Shown in pieces: positions 12,808 to 25,245 of a stretch of DNA of 64,000 nt; position 1 is the stretch's first letter, and each line of letters begins with the position of its first letter. The stretch covers positions 56,615,747 through 56,679,746 of the forward strand of contig CM075765.1 in the NCBI GenBank assembly GCA_037974665.1. The letters are read 5' to 3'. Under the pieces are notes generated by a model. It did not search any database. It was not told the DNA's origin and was given only the letters and a program-made list of their open reading frames with translations. The translations under genes and the position numbers were made by a program. This stretch comes from Ehretia macrophylla (taxonomy: Eukaryota; Streptophyta; Magnoliopsida; Boraginales; Ehretiaceae).

Positions 12808-13261
12808 CCTATTAGGTAAGGCATTGGGGGCCTCCAAAGAAAGACACTCAATCCTGTACAAAACTTAAACGTCCTATTATTAGCGTCCTATTCTACGCAA
12901 TTCAATCCTATCCCAAAAGGGATGACGCTTAGTGACTGGAACAAACAACTTCCCTTGGGGGGAATGCATCAAAGAGGCGACAAAGTCAGATGTCCTATAA
13001 TCTTCAGTGACTTTTAATATTCCCTCATGGAACTTTGTTGAGCTTCTGCTGCCTACTCTATCTATTAGCCTCTCATTCTATGCCAAATGCTATTATGGAG
13101 GGAATAATAAATTAGACAAGCTAGCTCGAGAGACCTCAACTTGATAGGGAAGAAGCGGAAGAACCCCTTATCTTCGTCATAATGTCAGATAGTGCCATAG
13201 CAGGGACTCCTACTGTCATATAAAGAGAGGGGTGGAGAGCGTGAGCCCATCTATTTGCATA
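12808..13261. other. Mitochondrial-like spacer
   Basis: A short host segment between the family A and family C insertions. I see no gene in it. Composition fits the mitochondrial-like spacer. Confidence 0.3.
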
Positions 13262-13266
13262 CCTGC

Positions 13267-16200
13267 TGTGAAACCCCATTTTTATATCATATCTCGTTTT
13301 GCATGTTTATTCTTGTTTTGCGTGAAATGACATGTCTATGTGCTATATGACTTAGAATGTGGTAATTTTGATATTAATACTCCTAGAACATACTAAATGT
13401 GCATTCATGAAATTTTCATAAAAAATAGAGTCAGAAATTTTATCGTCGACTTTTAATGAATAGTATTTTCGAAACACGTCTGCTAAAATTTTAAAATTGG
13501 TTTTTTTAACCCTTCTAGGCCTAGTCCTTGGACTTTAATAGACATGTGTTTGTTGAAAACAGTTTTCAAATCGGCTTAGGAATTTATTAGAGTTTTTACA
13601 CCGCTTTTTGCGAAAATCGAGTTTTGAGCCGACTCGGGTAGAATTATTTTGGTGTAAAACTTCTTGTCATCTAAAAATAACCTACTTGAGTTATTTTGGG
13701 TGTTGAATAATTTTTTTGAGCATTGGTGATCAAGAAAATGAATTTAAATTCAAGAAAACACTAAAAATACTAAAGTTCTCAACTTTGATTTTCATTAAAA
13801 TGTTGACATTTATGCATATTAGTAGTTACACACATTAGCTAGTTCATAAAACATACTCAAACACACACATAGGGCCGAGAGCTCCATAGGAGGAAAACCA
13901 AGCTTTTTCTTCAACTTTTTCAAAGGCATTTTTCATTAAAAGTTGCAATCCAAGGCCAATTTCCATCAACCAAAGCTTGATTCCACCTTTTGAGCATACA
14001 TTGAGCACATTTCTAGGCTTATTTCACATCAAAGGTGAGAGAAAAATTCTAGATCTCAAAACTCATATTTTGTGTTTATGCGTATAAATAATTATTAAAC
14101 CGTTAGAATGTTAATTTGAAGTTAGATTAGTGCTCCATTCATGCTAGGGATCATTTAGATGTAATCTTACGAGATTTGAACCATTGTAGCATAACTATTT
14201 ATTTTCGGGTATTTAAAGTTCATTAATTTGCTAAATGGTGAATATTTTGTGTTGTGTTGGTTGAAATCAATTGTCGTCGAGAGTTTTTTAATTACGTGGT
14301 AGCGCCGTTGTAATGCCAAATTTTCGATTGCGAGGTCGGTGCTAAAGTCCAGAAATTTCAGCCATGACACACTAGGGTTTTAGGTTTATTGGGCATGATT
14401 TGGATGTGTTTTGGTTGGTTTTTGAGGGGGCTAATGTAGTTCATTGATTGGGCGAGTGATAGAAATTGATTTGGAGTGGTTTGGACTAGTAGAATGTAGG
14501 TTATGAATATTTGAAGTTTAGGTTGTATTTCTTTAAAATGTTAAATTATGCCTTTGGTTGATTGGGTGTGGTTTGAGTGATTGAATTGTGAGATGATGAT
14601 GGGTAAACTAGGGTTTGATTGTGTGTTTAATGCATGTTCGGTTGGATGGCCTACTTTGTTATCTAACTTAGTTATTTGTTGTTAAATTGATTATTGATGT
14701 TATTATGATGATAATATGATTATTGATTGATTATTGTTTGGTGATTGATGAACCGGGAGATAGTCAACGGAAAAGGTTGTCCTCCTGTGAATGATTAATG
14801 TTTATTATTGTTGCTGAGTCTTTGGTATGTGTGTGCCACCTCTCGGGCAGCAGCGGGCTGTCGGGTTGATAACGGCATGACTACTAGAGACTACTTCCAG
14901 CTTGCATGACGGAGGTGTCATGGAGGGAGAGGTTATTGGGGTACCACGGGTGCGTGAGTTTATGGGAGTCACAAGAAGGCTGTTGTGATCGTGATGGCAT
15001 TTGAAGCTACACCAACTAGTGTATCCTTTATTGAATGGTCATTATAGATTATGTGATGATAATATTATTGATGTTATAGTGTGTTTACTTGCTCAAAGGA
15101 TTATTTCCAAGGAGTATAGTGAATACTGTTAGAGATCTATCAGATCCTCGCTGGGCTTATTTTATATAAGCTCACTCTCTAATATTGCATGCTTACAGGT
15201 GTTGTAGAGTAGGAGTACGGGTATGTGCCTCTTGAAGAGGAAAATGTGCCTTACGTGGATGAGTCTTATGTTCCGGAGTCTTATCCTTGATGTTGTATTG
15301 TTTTACTATCTTGTATATTATCTAGTTGACTTTTACATGCTTTGTAGTTCATAATGTAAAAGATGTTGAAAAGATAATGAATTAGTTGATGCTACCTTAG
15401 TAGTCTTTCTTTTGTCTATGTTTAGGTTTGCTAGGTAGGTATCAATATATTTTGCAATGAATATTAAAGTTCATGTATTATGTAATACCCCGATCCCTCT
15501 CGAGACCGGGAGTTCTATCAATCGATCTAAACACAACCCAAACCAAACCCGGGCATAAATTTTCAGCGAAAACGGATAGAGTCTCCCCTGTTCCTAGGCG
15601 AAAAGTAAAACCTGCGACAGCATATAAGCGGACCAATACCATGTCCAAACATTCAACCACCTCAAGGCTATCCGAGCCTTGGTTCACAAGCAGCAAAACC
15701 CAAGTAAATATACATTCAAGCTTGGCAATTAAACTACACCAACCTATATCATAAGCTAGACTATCATACCTTTCTATCTCTTTTCCTTTATCATTACAAA
15801 TATACATTGAAGTTAAGCTACATTAACTAAATACATAATCTAGTGAAACTTAAATTACATCCCCTTTAACATTAAATACATATAATACATAAAAGCATAC
15901 AACTTTACAACTTTGACAACTCAAGTCACATAGGCACGCAGGACAACTCTTCAAGCACGGACTTTCACGAAATCACGAACTTTCCAGCTAACATGGCATT
16001 TCCTGAAATGTGGTAGTGAGGAGTGAGTATACACAACACGTATACTCAGTGAGGGCGAGACATATATCGAATTGGAGAGAAAGAAAGTCGTGCAATGCAA
16101 ATAAGACAGTTAAGCAATATAACTGATAAATAAGCAATCAAAACAAATAATCAATACAATAAGCAATTACTGAAAGCATTAACACAACCATTCAAAGCTA

Positions 16201-18182
16201 TACCGCACTTTGAAGGCTATGGTTCACTCATACGAGCAATGTACCAATTCACAAGCGATACATCAATCTCGAGCTTGATGTTGACAACGATGACAATAAG
16301 CGCGCATCCACCTTATAACACCAGTTTGGAATACCCCGGAAGTATCCATCAATCTACGACCCAAATCTCCCTAGGAGGCAGCCCAAGCGAGAAAAGGGAA
16401 TAGCTACGGAGCTAGAGCAACCAACACTGGCAACCCGAGGCTACCCAGAGAGGCCCATCACTCACGTGCTAACACTATGCAATGCAAGACTCGATACAAG
16501 GCAATAAACGAGCGATAGCACAACAATACAAACTAGTGACAACAAACGAGATAACAAGCAATCACAATCAATACTAGCATTCAACTAACTTTTCAAGCAT
16601 AACAAGCAATAATAAGCAACAATAACACCAATTAAACAAGTATATCAAGCAACCCTAAGCATACTAAAGGCATAATATCAAGATAACAAGCAAAATCACA
16701 AATCGACCCCAACTATCAAAACACTACCATTTCCAAACGAGCAACGAGTTCTGGAAACCGACTTCACCAATCCTCCTAGGTCACCAAAAGGCATGTCCAA
16801 GGACCCCGAAACCCTACTTTACCCTAGAATTCGCGCAAAGCCCCGATTTTCCCCTTTGCTCGTTTGAACTACAACTATACCAACCAAACACCCAACCAAT
16901 ACCATAATGGCACCAAAAATGATTCCATACCCTCCCCGAACAATGCCAACACGCAAAATGAGAAAATGCCAAACTCGACCTAAACGACCCTGACTTTCAC
17001 TAAGCCGTTTTTCTCTGTTTTTCCATTATACATTCCAATTAAATCACACATTTAGGCATTCTAGCATATGTAGCATCTTCCTACATCAACAGAACGCGCA
17101 ACGGAGCAACTTCATCGAAACGGGGGTTTACTATTCACAATTTACTATTCATCACACAATTTATATTTCAATTCCAATATTTAACCGCAGAAAATGTTAA
17201 AAAGTTATAAATACATGTTCTACAATCAACAAGGAACATTCTTTAAGCAACAAAATGATTAAAACAACAATCTACGCATAAAATCCAAAAATCAAAGTTT
17301 AGATACAAATATTTCAAATGTGCAAATAACGATGAAACCCTTACCTTAGACGCTCCTAGACGCTAGGAAAACCTCGTAGAGTGCCTCGGAAACCACCCCG
17401 CACAAGCCCACGCGAAGAATCGAAGATTTGAAGTTGAGATTTTCTTTTTTTTTTTCTCCTTCTTTTCCTCATGGTTTCAAGCCTTTTTTTCTCTTTTTTT
17501 TTGTGTGCATTCTGCTTATTTAGAAAAAAAAATGACAAGAAGTCAAAGGTCAAAGATTCGGTCAACCCGCTAAACCAAAATAGCTATGCGCGACCTTACG
17601 AAAACGGCCATAACCTCTTCTAGAAAACTCCAATTCACAAACGGTTTGAAACCTCAGAAACTAGACTCATAGAGCTTTCCAACCATATATAATTTGCTAC
17701 CTAACTCTTCCCCAATTGGTTCAGATTTAATTCCAAAGTTGACCCAAAATTTGACTAACTTAACATTGCATTTTTTTTATTTCTAATCCCAAGTTTGCCT
17801 TTTATTAAACATTTCAAAAATTCGCACCTTGTCCTAGTTGGTCAATGTAGATGAAAATTCAACTAGTTTGGTCAAAGAAGGTGAAAGGTCAATAAAATGC
17901 AATTTAAATGAACTTTAAACGCTATTGAATACATGCCAGGTTTGGGGTATCACATATTATGTTGGAACGGAGGCGTCTAACAAAGAATGATTATGGTGTA
18001 ATATGGTTATGTTGTATGTTGTTATTTTATTGAGGAGTTGTTTATTGTATGGTTATGGAGTTGATGTATGATGTTCTAATGAGGTTGGTTTAGAGTCTAG
18101 GTATCCTATTTACTGTCGTTATACTGCCGAAATTCCGTTGCGTCCTGACTAATCGGACGCGGGGTTGAGTTGAGGCGTGACA
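13267..18182 (+). mobile_element. Solo LTR, family C, interrupted by a nested solo LTR
   Basis: It begins TGTGAAACCCC, ends GAGGCGTGACA, and is flanked by the duplication CCTGC at 13262-13266 and 18183-18187. Once the nested reverse-strand LTR (15481-17954) and its duplication are discounted, the LTR is about 2.4 kb. There is no interior and no second LTR, so it is a solo LTR left by recombination between the two LTRs of a former element. A second copy of the family starts at 62038. Confidence 0.88.
15481..17954 (-). mobile_element. Solo LTR, family D, nested in the family C LTR
   Basis: Read on the minus strand it starts TGTGATACCCCAAACC and ends CGGGGTATTACA. The duplication TATTA flanks it at 15476-15480 and 17955-17959. 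It is 2474 bp with no interior, hence a solo LTR. Its first part (minus strand) follows the family B LTR closely and its last part follows the family A LTR, so it appears mosaic, with the switch near 16300-16330. It must be younger than the family C LTR it lies in. Confidence 0.88.
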
Positions 18183-18187
18183 CCTGC

Positions 18188-18540
18188 TATTTTATTGCCC
18201 TACTTCTTTCTTTTCTGGTAGCAAGAGTGATGCTTAAATACCCTTTACATGTAGACACCCTTATAGAAAAATAACGATATCATGTAGAGGATATGCCAGG
18301 TTCACTAGGTTCTACCACAATTAATAACATGTTAATGAGCGTAATAGCTAAAGAGAGGCATAAGGAATAAGTTTCATACCGTGCATACGAGGCAAACCTG
18401 TAAGACCTTGGCTAAGAGGCCTAACGTAACGTGGCTACTTTTCCTATCCTAGCGTGTCTAACGGTCTAAACTGTCCAAACAAAGTAGTTTCAAATGCATT
18501 TCGAGTCCTATTTTAAGGCATATAAGCCAATGGAGTTCTA
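18188..18540. other. Mitochondrial-like spacer
   Basis: Host sequence right of the family C solo LTR. No gene or repeat is recognised. Confidence 0.3.
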
Positions 18541-19490
18541 ATTCCAATTCCTAGTGATCCAGTTAGAGGAGTGGCAGTTGTGGGAATAGCAGTATCTTTT
18601 ATATTTTCAATAGACCCAGTTTCTATATTTGTATAAGTTTCAATAGAGAGATTCAAAATAGGACCAAGATCCTCTCAGGTCACCAGCAATCCTCCCGTCA
18701 CCACTCAGAATGCAGTTTACATTACCATCCCAGAGTCCTAAGAGGGTAATCAGGATGCCAAGTTGAAGAAAAAAGCAGAAGAAAAGAAGGTAGCCAATCA
18801 GCTAAAGAGCTTAGAATAAAAGGTCAAAAGCCTACAGGGGATTGACTCTTATGGCAGTACCAGTTTCTCTGACCTATGCTTTTTCCCAGATATGAAATTC
18901 CCCCACAAGTTCAAAACTCCAGACTTAGACAAATATGGTGGAACAAGCTATCCTTTTACCCATTTGAAAGTCTATTGTGGAGAAATGTGTTTATATGGCG
19001 ATAATGAAAGACTACTCATCCAACAATTCCAAAAAAAGTTTGACCGGCGTTACTCAGAGGTGGTTCATCCAATTAGACCACAGTCAGATCCGAACATGGT
19101 CTAACCTAGCCACTTCCTTCCTGTCACAATACAAGTTCAACAATGAAATGGCACCGGATTGATTTGTGCTGCAACGTATGCAGAAAAAGGGTAGCGAGTC
19201 ATTCAGGGCATACTCCCAACGATGGAGGGAACTCGTAGCACAGGTCAAACCCCATATGGTTGAAAAAGAGATGGTCAAACCATACTAATAGATGAGCGAG
19301 TGGAAGATGGAGTCAAATCAGGGCGCCTGGTTGACATACAAGCACTACAGTCACTATTGGAACAGTCAGGATCGAGCACTATCTCGAGGAGGGTATAGAC
19401 CAAAAGAACAGAACCGAGCAGAAATGAGGAAACTCAGCATTTTTTCAATTGGAGGGAATTTAGACTGATCTATAAGACATGTATGTTAAA
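18541..19490 (+). mobile_element. Ty3/gypsy gag fossil
   Basis: Peptides at about 18892-19280 read like the capsid part of plant gypsy gag: a KFKTPDLDKYGGTSYPFTHL stretch followed by the YCGEMCLYGDNERLLIQQF helix region. A lysine-rich coiled stretch precedes it at about 18760-18840. No LTRs were found next to it. It is an old, broken fragment with several breaks. It may have entered the mitochondrial genome before that DNA moved to the nucleus, since such gypsy fragments are known in angiosperm mitochondrial genomes. Confidence 0.6.
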
Positions 19491-22400
19491 AGACTTCCCT
19501 TTGTTGATCTTGAATTGTGGTCCCTGGAAAAAACCAGCCTCCTCCTTGTGGCGTCTTTAGCCTCCAGCCAGTCTAAAAAGAACCTCAACGGCGATGGCAG
19601 AAGAATTTGAAGAAAAGGAGGAAGGAACAAACCGAAACACTAACAACAAAGGCTCCGGCGAGCATGCCCGAGAGGAGCCAGCGGTGCCAGAAGCAGGAGC
19701 TGCTGAAAAGCAAGAATAAAGACGACAGAACTAAATAAAAAATAGAACAACAACAACAACACCAGAGAAAGGGCAAGGGAAAGGAGTGTCAGTCAGAGTA
19801 CTAGTATACCTACAGCTGATATGCGATAGTGGTAGTAATAGTAGATCAGCAGCAGCAAAGCTTATTATAAGAGTAACAGCGGATCAGTCACTAATTCTTA
19901 CCTTGGAAAAGAAGACAAGCTTGATTGCTTCACTTACTAGTAACAGCTGATATTCGACCATTGATCGGAGGGAATTGGAAGATCTTTATTATGAAGGTGG
20001 GAATGTAAGGAATGTACCAGCTCTTTATATTCTTATACTAATGATGTTCCCACGGTTCAAAGAGCTTATTACATCTGTGCCAAGCGACGCCGGTAACTCC
20101 AAAATCGATGATTCTTGGCCACTGACTTACTGCTTTCATTCAAATGCTACTCATGCGTAAGACATTAAGTTGAACTACTTTCCTTTTGGTAATTCCTCTA
20201 TTTCCTTGTGGTCACCTTGCCCTTCTACTTACTGGCTTGGATATTTCAAAATAAAAGGACTTGCTTCGCCGGGTTATTTTTATTAAAAAAAAAATTTAAC
20301 TAAGTGGCACTCCTTCCTTGCTTTTTATCCCGTAGTGGGATATTTACAATCGATCGTAGATTCCCTGGCTTGGCTAGGAACCTAGTCCCTTCTTGTGACA
20401 ACAAAGAGAAGGTGTTTATAAGCTTGTTTGATAGAACAAGGAATTGTTTTTTTTGTTTTGACCAGGCGAAAGGAGATTCAATATAAGATAAGAGTCAAAT
20501 TATTTATAGGGAAGAATCCTTCCCTAGTCCTAGCTCATTGGGTGTCTTGTTGGCACCCCTTAATAGAAGGGGTGGTACTTCATTTTATTTAATAGTTAGC
20601 CACTCAGGACGAAGATTTGGCTTAGAGAAAATAGAACTAGAACCAAAGTCGTACTCTTTATTCCATATCCTTATGTAATGCCCTTTAAACCACAAACAGG
20701 TCCTATTCTGACAACACTGAAAAAAGGGCTTTCTCCATCAGTACCTTAAACTAATTAGGCATTTCCAAGCTATTCTTTCATAAGCTATAATGGATCTTTT
20801 GAATAAACTAAGTAGTCTATGTAATCTTCCTTTTTTCCCAAGAGCATTCGACTAAAGAATTATTAGAAAGACTCTAACGAAGCCGTAGGAGCAATGGAGT
20901 CTGGTGAGGTAGCTCTTGGTCAGCTGCTTTCGCTCGAGTTTTAATGCTTGATGGGTCTAGGATGTGTTTAATCCTACAAGGGTTGACCTATAACGCCTTA
21001 AAAATCCTTGCCCCTTATGTCCCTTATTCCAACTAGAAAGTCACCAAAGAAGTAAGGAAGCGAAGCTGTAGTGGTTGGTTTTCCTTTTCTTCTTGCCCGT
21101 GAGCGTTCTAATCATAAGAATAGGAATACTTATAATACCATATGAAATAGAATAGGAATAGAGGAGCTCCTCACCTCAGCGGAAGAAATAGAGTCTTTAT
21201 CACACTTCTCGCTTCCACTGAAAGGAAGTTCACTTCACAACTACCTTTTCCTTGGGAAGGCATATAAGGAAAAAATTTCATAGAATAGATCGGTAAAGAC
21301 CTTACTCTATTTTATTCTTAAAAGAAGGAAGATGGGCAGAAGCTTACTCTTCTATAAAGGAAGTGAGTCAAATCTCAGCCGTCGACAGTCTTTCTTCCAA
21401 GTAGTTTCAGGCTCAGGCAAGGATTTCGTCTCTTCTTTTGTTGCGGATGATCGAAGCCTAGCCTAGGCTGTAGAGGGCTAAGTGGACTAAAGCATGGCAT
21501 AGGTAGCAGAATACATGACAAAGAAAACCCCTTTCAAGCTATCTCACCCGTTACGAGACTAGAGGAAACTAAAACGGCAATGGGTAGCCCAAAGGTATAA
21601 AGCAAGTCGACTGATAATTGGAGGAAGGTAGATGCTCGACAAAGGAATAGACTTTCTTTAATGTGTTAAAAATAGGCAAGTTGATTTAATGAAGTTGAAA
21701 AAAGGTATGAAGTAACTCGACTGCTAAGGAGATGAATTTTTTTTATATATTTTGCTAAGTGAAGTGACTCAGTCTTGGAAGCAGTCGAAGTCTTCTATCT
21801 AGGTTATGAGGTTTCTGGTCTTTCAACATCCGCCGTACCTTTAGTGGTATCAGGGACATTTGTTTAAGCCAGTCTACCTGCTATCTCTAAGCAAGTGTAA
21901 TATCTTTGTTCCGGGAAATGATCTAATAGCCCCGTGTCTGATAATTGGCTTCCATGATCGGATAAGAAACTACTTGGATGCATGCACCCTCAATTGGTGT
22001 CTTCGATCGTGTAACTGGCCCCACCCGCAGTGAATCAATCCTCTACAAGCCCCTAAGGGAACCCCTTGTTAGGCTAACTTATCTTTGTATCTTTCCAAGT
22101 GTTTCAATCCTAGCAATGACTTTCTCGGCTTAACTATAACAAACAATTCTTTTTATTCTTTTCACCAAAGCGAATCTCTGCCAACTCAACTCCTGTCTCG
22201 CTTGCTAACTATTCTCGATCTCGGTAGATTTACCCTAATTGGGGATTCGATTCATATCTATCAGTGACTTCCTAAAATCGGTTTTTCATCGCTTCTCCGT
22301 GATCAAAGACTTTTTCTTTCTAAACGATACCGCCCAACCAGGGAAAGAGTCAAAATCAAGACAAACTAAAGTGATAGAGAGAATTCCTATTGAGTTACCT

Positions 22401-25240
22401 TTCCTTGGGTCACTCCCTTTGAGCTAGGGATATGCTGACAACAGCTGAAATAGCAGGACTTAGGCCTAATCCCAATGCCCTTACTCAAGGATTCAGAGAA
22501 CAGCTTCCTCTTGTGACCATGCTACCATGAGTGAATTCCACTTCTTTCTCCTTTGGACCCTCACCGCTAACCAAGAGCAGTTGATAGGAGACATAGTCTT
22601 TCCTTTATGTTGATAGATAAGCGGACTTCACTCTCATCGATCTAACAGCATCGGCTTACTGCTAGCAATCCAATTAGTTAGGTCTCGTATGCCTATTATA
22701 CAGTCTTACTAATTGTTCATAGTATCTAATCTGATTTGAGAATAGAATTCAAATAAACTGAAAAGGTGAACGATGGTCAAACTGCATGTAATCGACAGTC
22801 AAAAGAGAGAAGGTCCAGCTTTACTTATTCCACTTTCTTTAGGAATGAAAGAATCACAAGTTGATGCAGAGGAAGGGGTCTTTACTGCTATCTTACTTCC
22901 TGACTTCCCTAGGGGAGGAAAAAGAATCTCTTATTGCTAACATTGAATCAGCTCTTCTTCCTATTGTCGACTCGGGCTTGAATGACTTGAATTTAGGAAG
23001 GTGGTTAAGTCATTGATAGAGATTAATCGAATCACCTAGCATTAGACTAGCTAAACTTCCTTTTCTTGGGTAGCTTGGTTAGATTGGTTAGAATAGCCTT
23101 ATCTTTTACCCTGAAAGGGAATCGACCCCACACTTGGTTCAAGGCTATCTTTTACCGGGCTTAAGGGAATGAGAATCTACTTACCAACAGATCCTATTCT
23201 TCCTTAAGGCAAGGTTCTGCTTTCACTAGATTCTCTAAAGCTAAAAAGGTAGTTGACCCGAGGGACAAGCTCTTTCCCTTCTTAGCTGCGTATCCGGGAT
23301 TAGGAGTCAAGTAAGGGCATGGCTTAAGCCAGCTTATAACCCTAGGGTGAGGTTTCATAATAAAGTAAAGTAGGACACAACGATTAGCTTAGGAGTGACA
23401 AAAATCATTCAATCAGCCCTAGAGCTGGGAGTTCTCCTTCTAGATTTTGGAATAGAAGGAATGAGGCTCTCGGCGAGGGGTCAGTGACATTCTTGCTTGA
23501 TTGTTTTCTTTGGCTAAAAGGGAAGGGAGAAGGGCCGATACTGCCACTTCCACTACGTTCAATGGAAAGAGGAATCTTTTCCATGATGGACAAAGCCAAC
23601 TCGATGCAGTTTACTAACCTTTCCATATATAGAAGAAAGAAGTTAGCCTCCTTCCAATAAAAAAGGAAACAACTAATGTTGATTATGGTGATATTGAAAA
23701 AGAGTTTTCGAACGGGAAACATGAGTTGGCTTTTCCAGTATCTATAGAATAAGCAATGTGAACTATCTGCTTCAAAAAGATACTTGTAAAAAATGAGACT
23801 TCGACGAGCCATTTCCTTTGTGAACATTTATTTGCCTTAGCCTTTCCTTCCCACCTTAAGAAAGAAAGATAGACCAGTGCCATCTACTGATAGACTTACT
23901 CCCTGTTCTGGGATGGGAGAGGATAAAATAACATACCACTTTACTGGCCAAGAGAAAAAGAATGATTCTCCCAAGTCGAATGACAAGGCTTGTCCTTGAT
24001 GGATGGCTTAACTGATCTAATTAGAAGTACATCGCTAACAGTTTTGCTTGAAATATGCCTTTCAATCTCTTACCTATTTTCCTATGCAAACTCTTATCAG
24101 CTGGCCGAAAACTTGCAACGAAATGCTCCCTCAACATCTTTGATAAGCATGATTCATAAATAAGGAGGTCCCGGCACGTGAGACCTAGCTCGGGATAGAT
24201 TATTCATGTAGGGAGGCACAACACCCCTTTCCAAGAAATGAATTGGGGAGCTAACTGACGATCTGCGATCATACTAGAAAGACGACTTCTTGGTCATCAT
24301 CCGTCAAGGCTGCCCCTATTTATTTATATTGGAACTGGACCGACAACCAATGGAAATTCCCTCTCGATTAAGGGAATTCCCAAGGGCAGCAAGAGAACTC
24401 CAACTAAAGATGGGCTTAGAACTTTTTCTCACTTTTTGGCAAAGAACAGGTGAAAACCGATGGACTTTAGGACATGGGACGGATATGAAGGCTACTAGAT
24501 GATGGACTTGTCGTTATGGATTTTTACCTAGAACCAAAACTTACCCTGACTTTCGATTTGGTAGTGATGTTGCGGGCTTACTGGCTTACTTACTTAAATA
24601 GAGCCTTTGGTTCCCGTACATCCATGTAAAAACTTTTCTCGGTGACAGATGTTATTGATGAAGCCATCCCTGATAAACTGGACAAGCACGTGTCCGTACG
24701 GGTTAGCTATCTAGTGAAATAAAGGGCCTACTTTTTTTTCATGGTATGGACCAAAGAATGGGTTCTGCTGCTATTGACACCTACTCAATTAACCAACGAT
24801 CGAGATTGAAGCTTAAAGAGCGTCTTCGTTATAAGAACTTCTCGCTCAATAAGACTAAGCGAGCAAACACCCTTACTCTAATGGCATGGTCCTCCTTCAT
24901 CATTCCACGAAACCATAAAAAAGAATTTATTTAATAGACTGAAACCCCATCCTAAAAGGGGCACTCAAGCTCAAACTTACTTTTTCAATGACATATTCCT
25001 TGTCCTGAAGTTTATCAATTAACCTGAAAGTTTACAATTCAATCCGCACCCTATTCGGATGATGCTGGAATAGTGTAAAAGTTTACGATAAGACCCATCG
25101 AAAAGCAACCTTTACTCAATTTCTTATTTGATCCAAGGGGGCCTGCTTCCTACACTAACCCGTCTTCTTCCTTTCTTTTTGTTACAAATGCCATAGGTGT
25201 AAAAAATGCCCATACTGCCATGTGGGTTGTAGCATAAGGC
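19491..25240. other. Mitochondrial-like spacer, no gene recognised
   Basis: About 5.7 kb without a recognisable gene. The longest frame is 140 codons on the minus strand at 23405-23827 and has no visible homology. The repeat of a 25-bp motif at 23411-23435 also seen at 1546-1570 links this stretch to the left end of the window. I searched by eye for mitochondrial rRNA, tRNA and nad, cob, rps and rpl sequence and saw none. The very left part, up to about 19780, could be the tail of the gag fossil. Confidence 0.35.
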
Positions 25241-25245
25241 CGGAA

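Noticed and set aside
23405-23827. 140-codon minus-strand frame as a gene
   Set aside because: No recognisable domain, no neighbour context, and the start contains low-complexity hydrophobic sequence; left as spacer.
24630-24725. Possible second domain V (GTGTCCGTACGGGTT)
   Set aside because: The matching 5' arm GAGCCGTATG is missing, so the fold is not supported.
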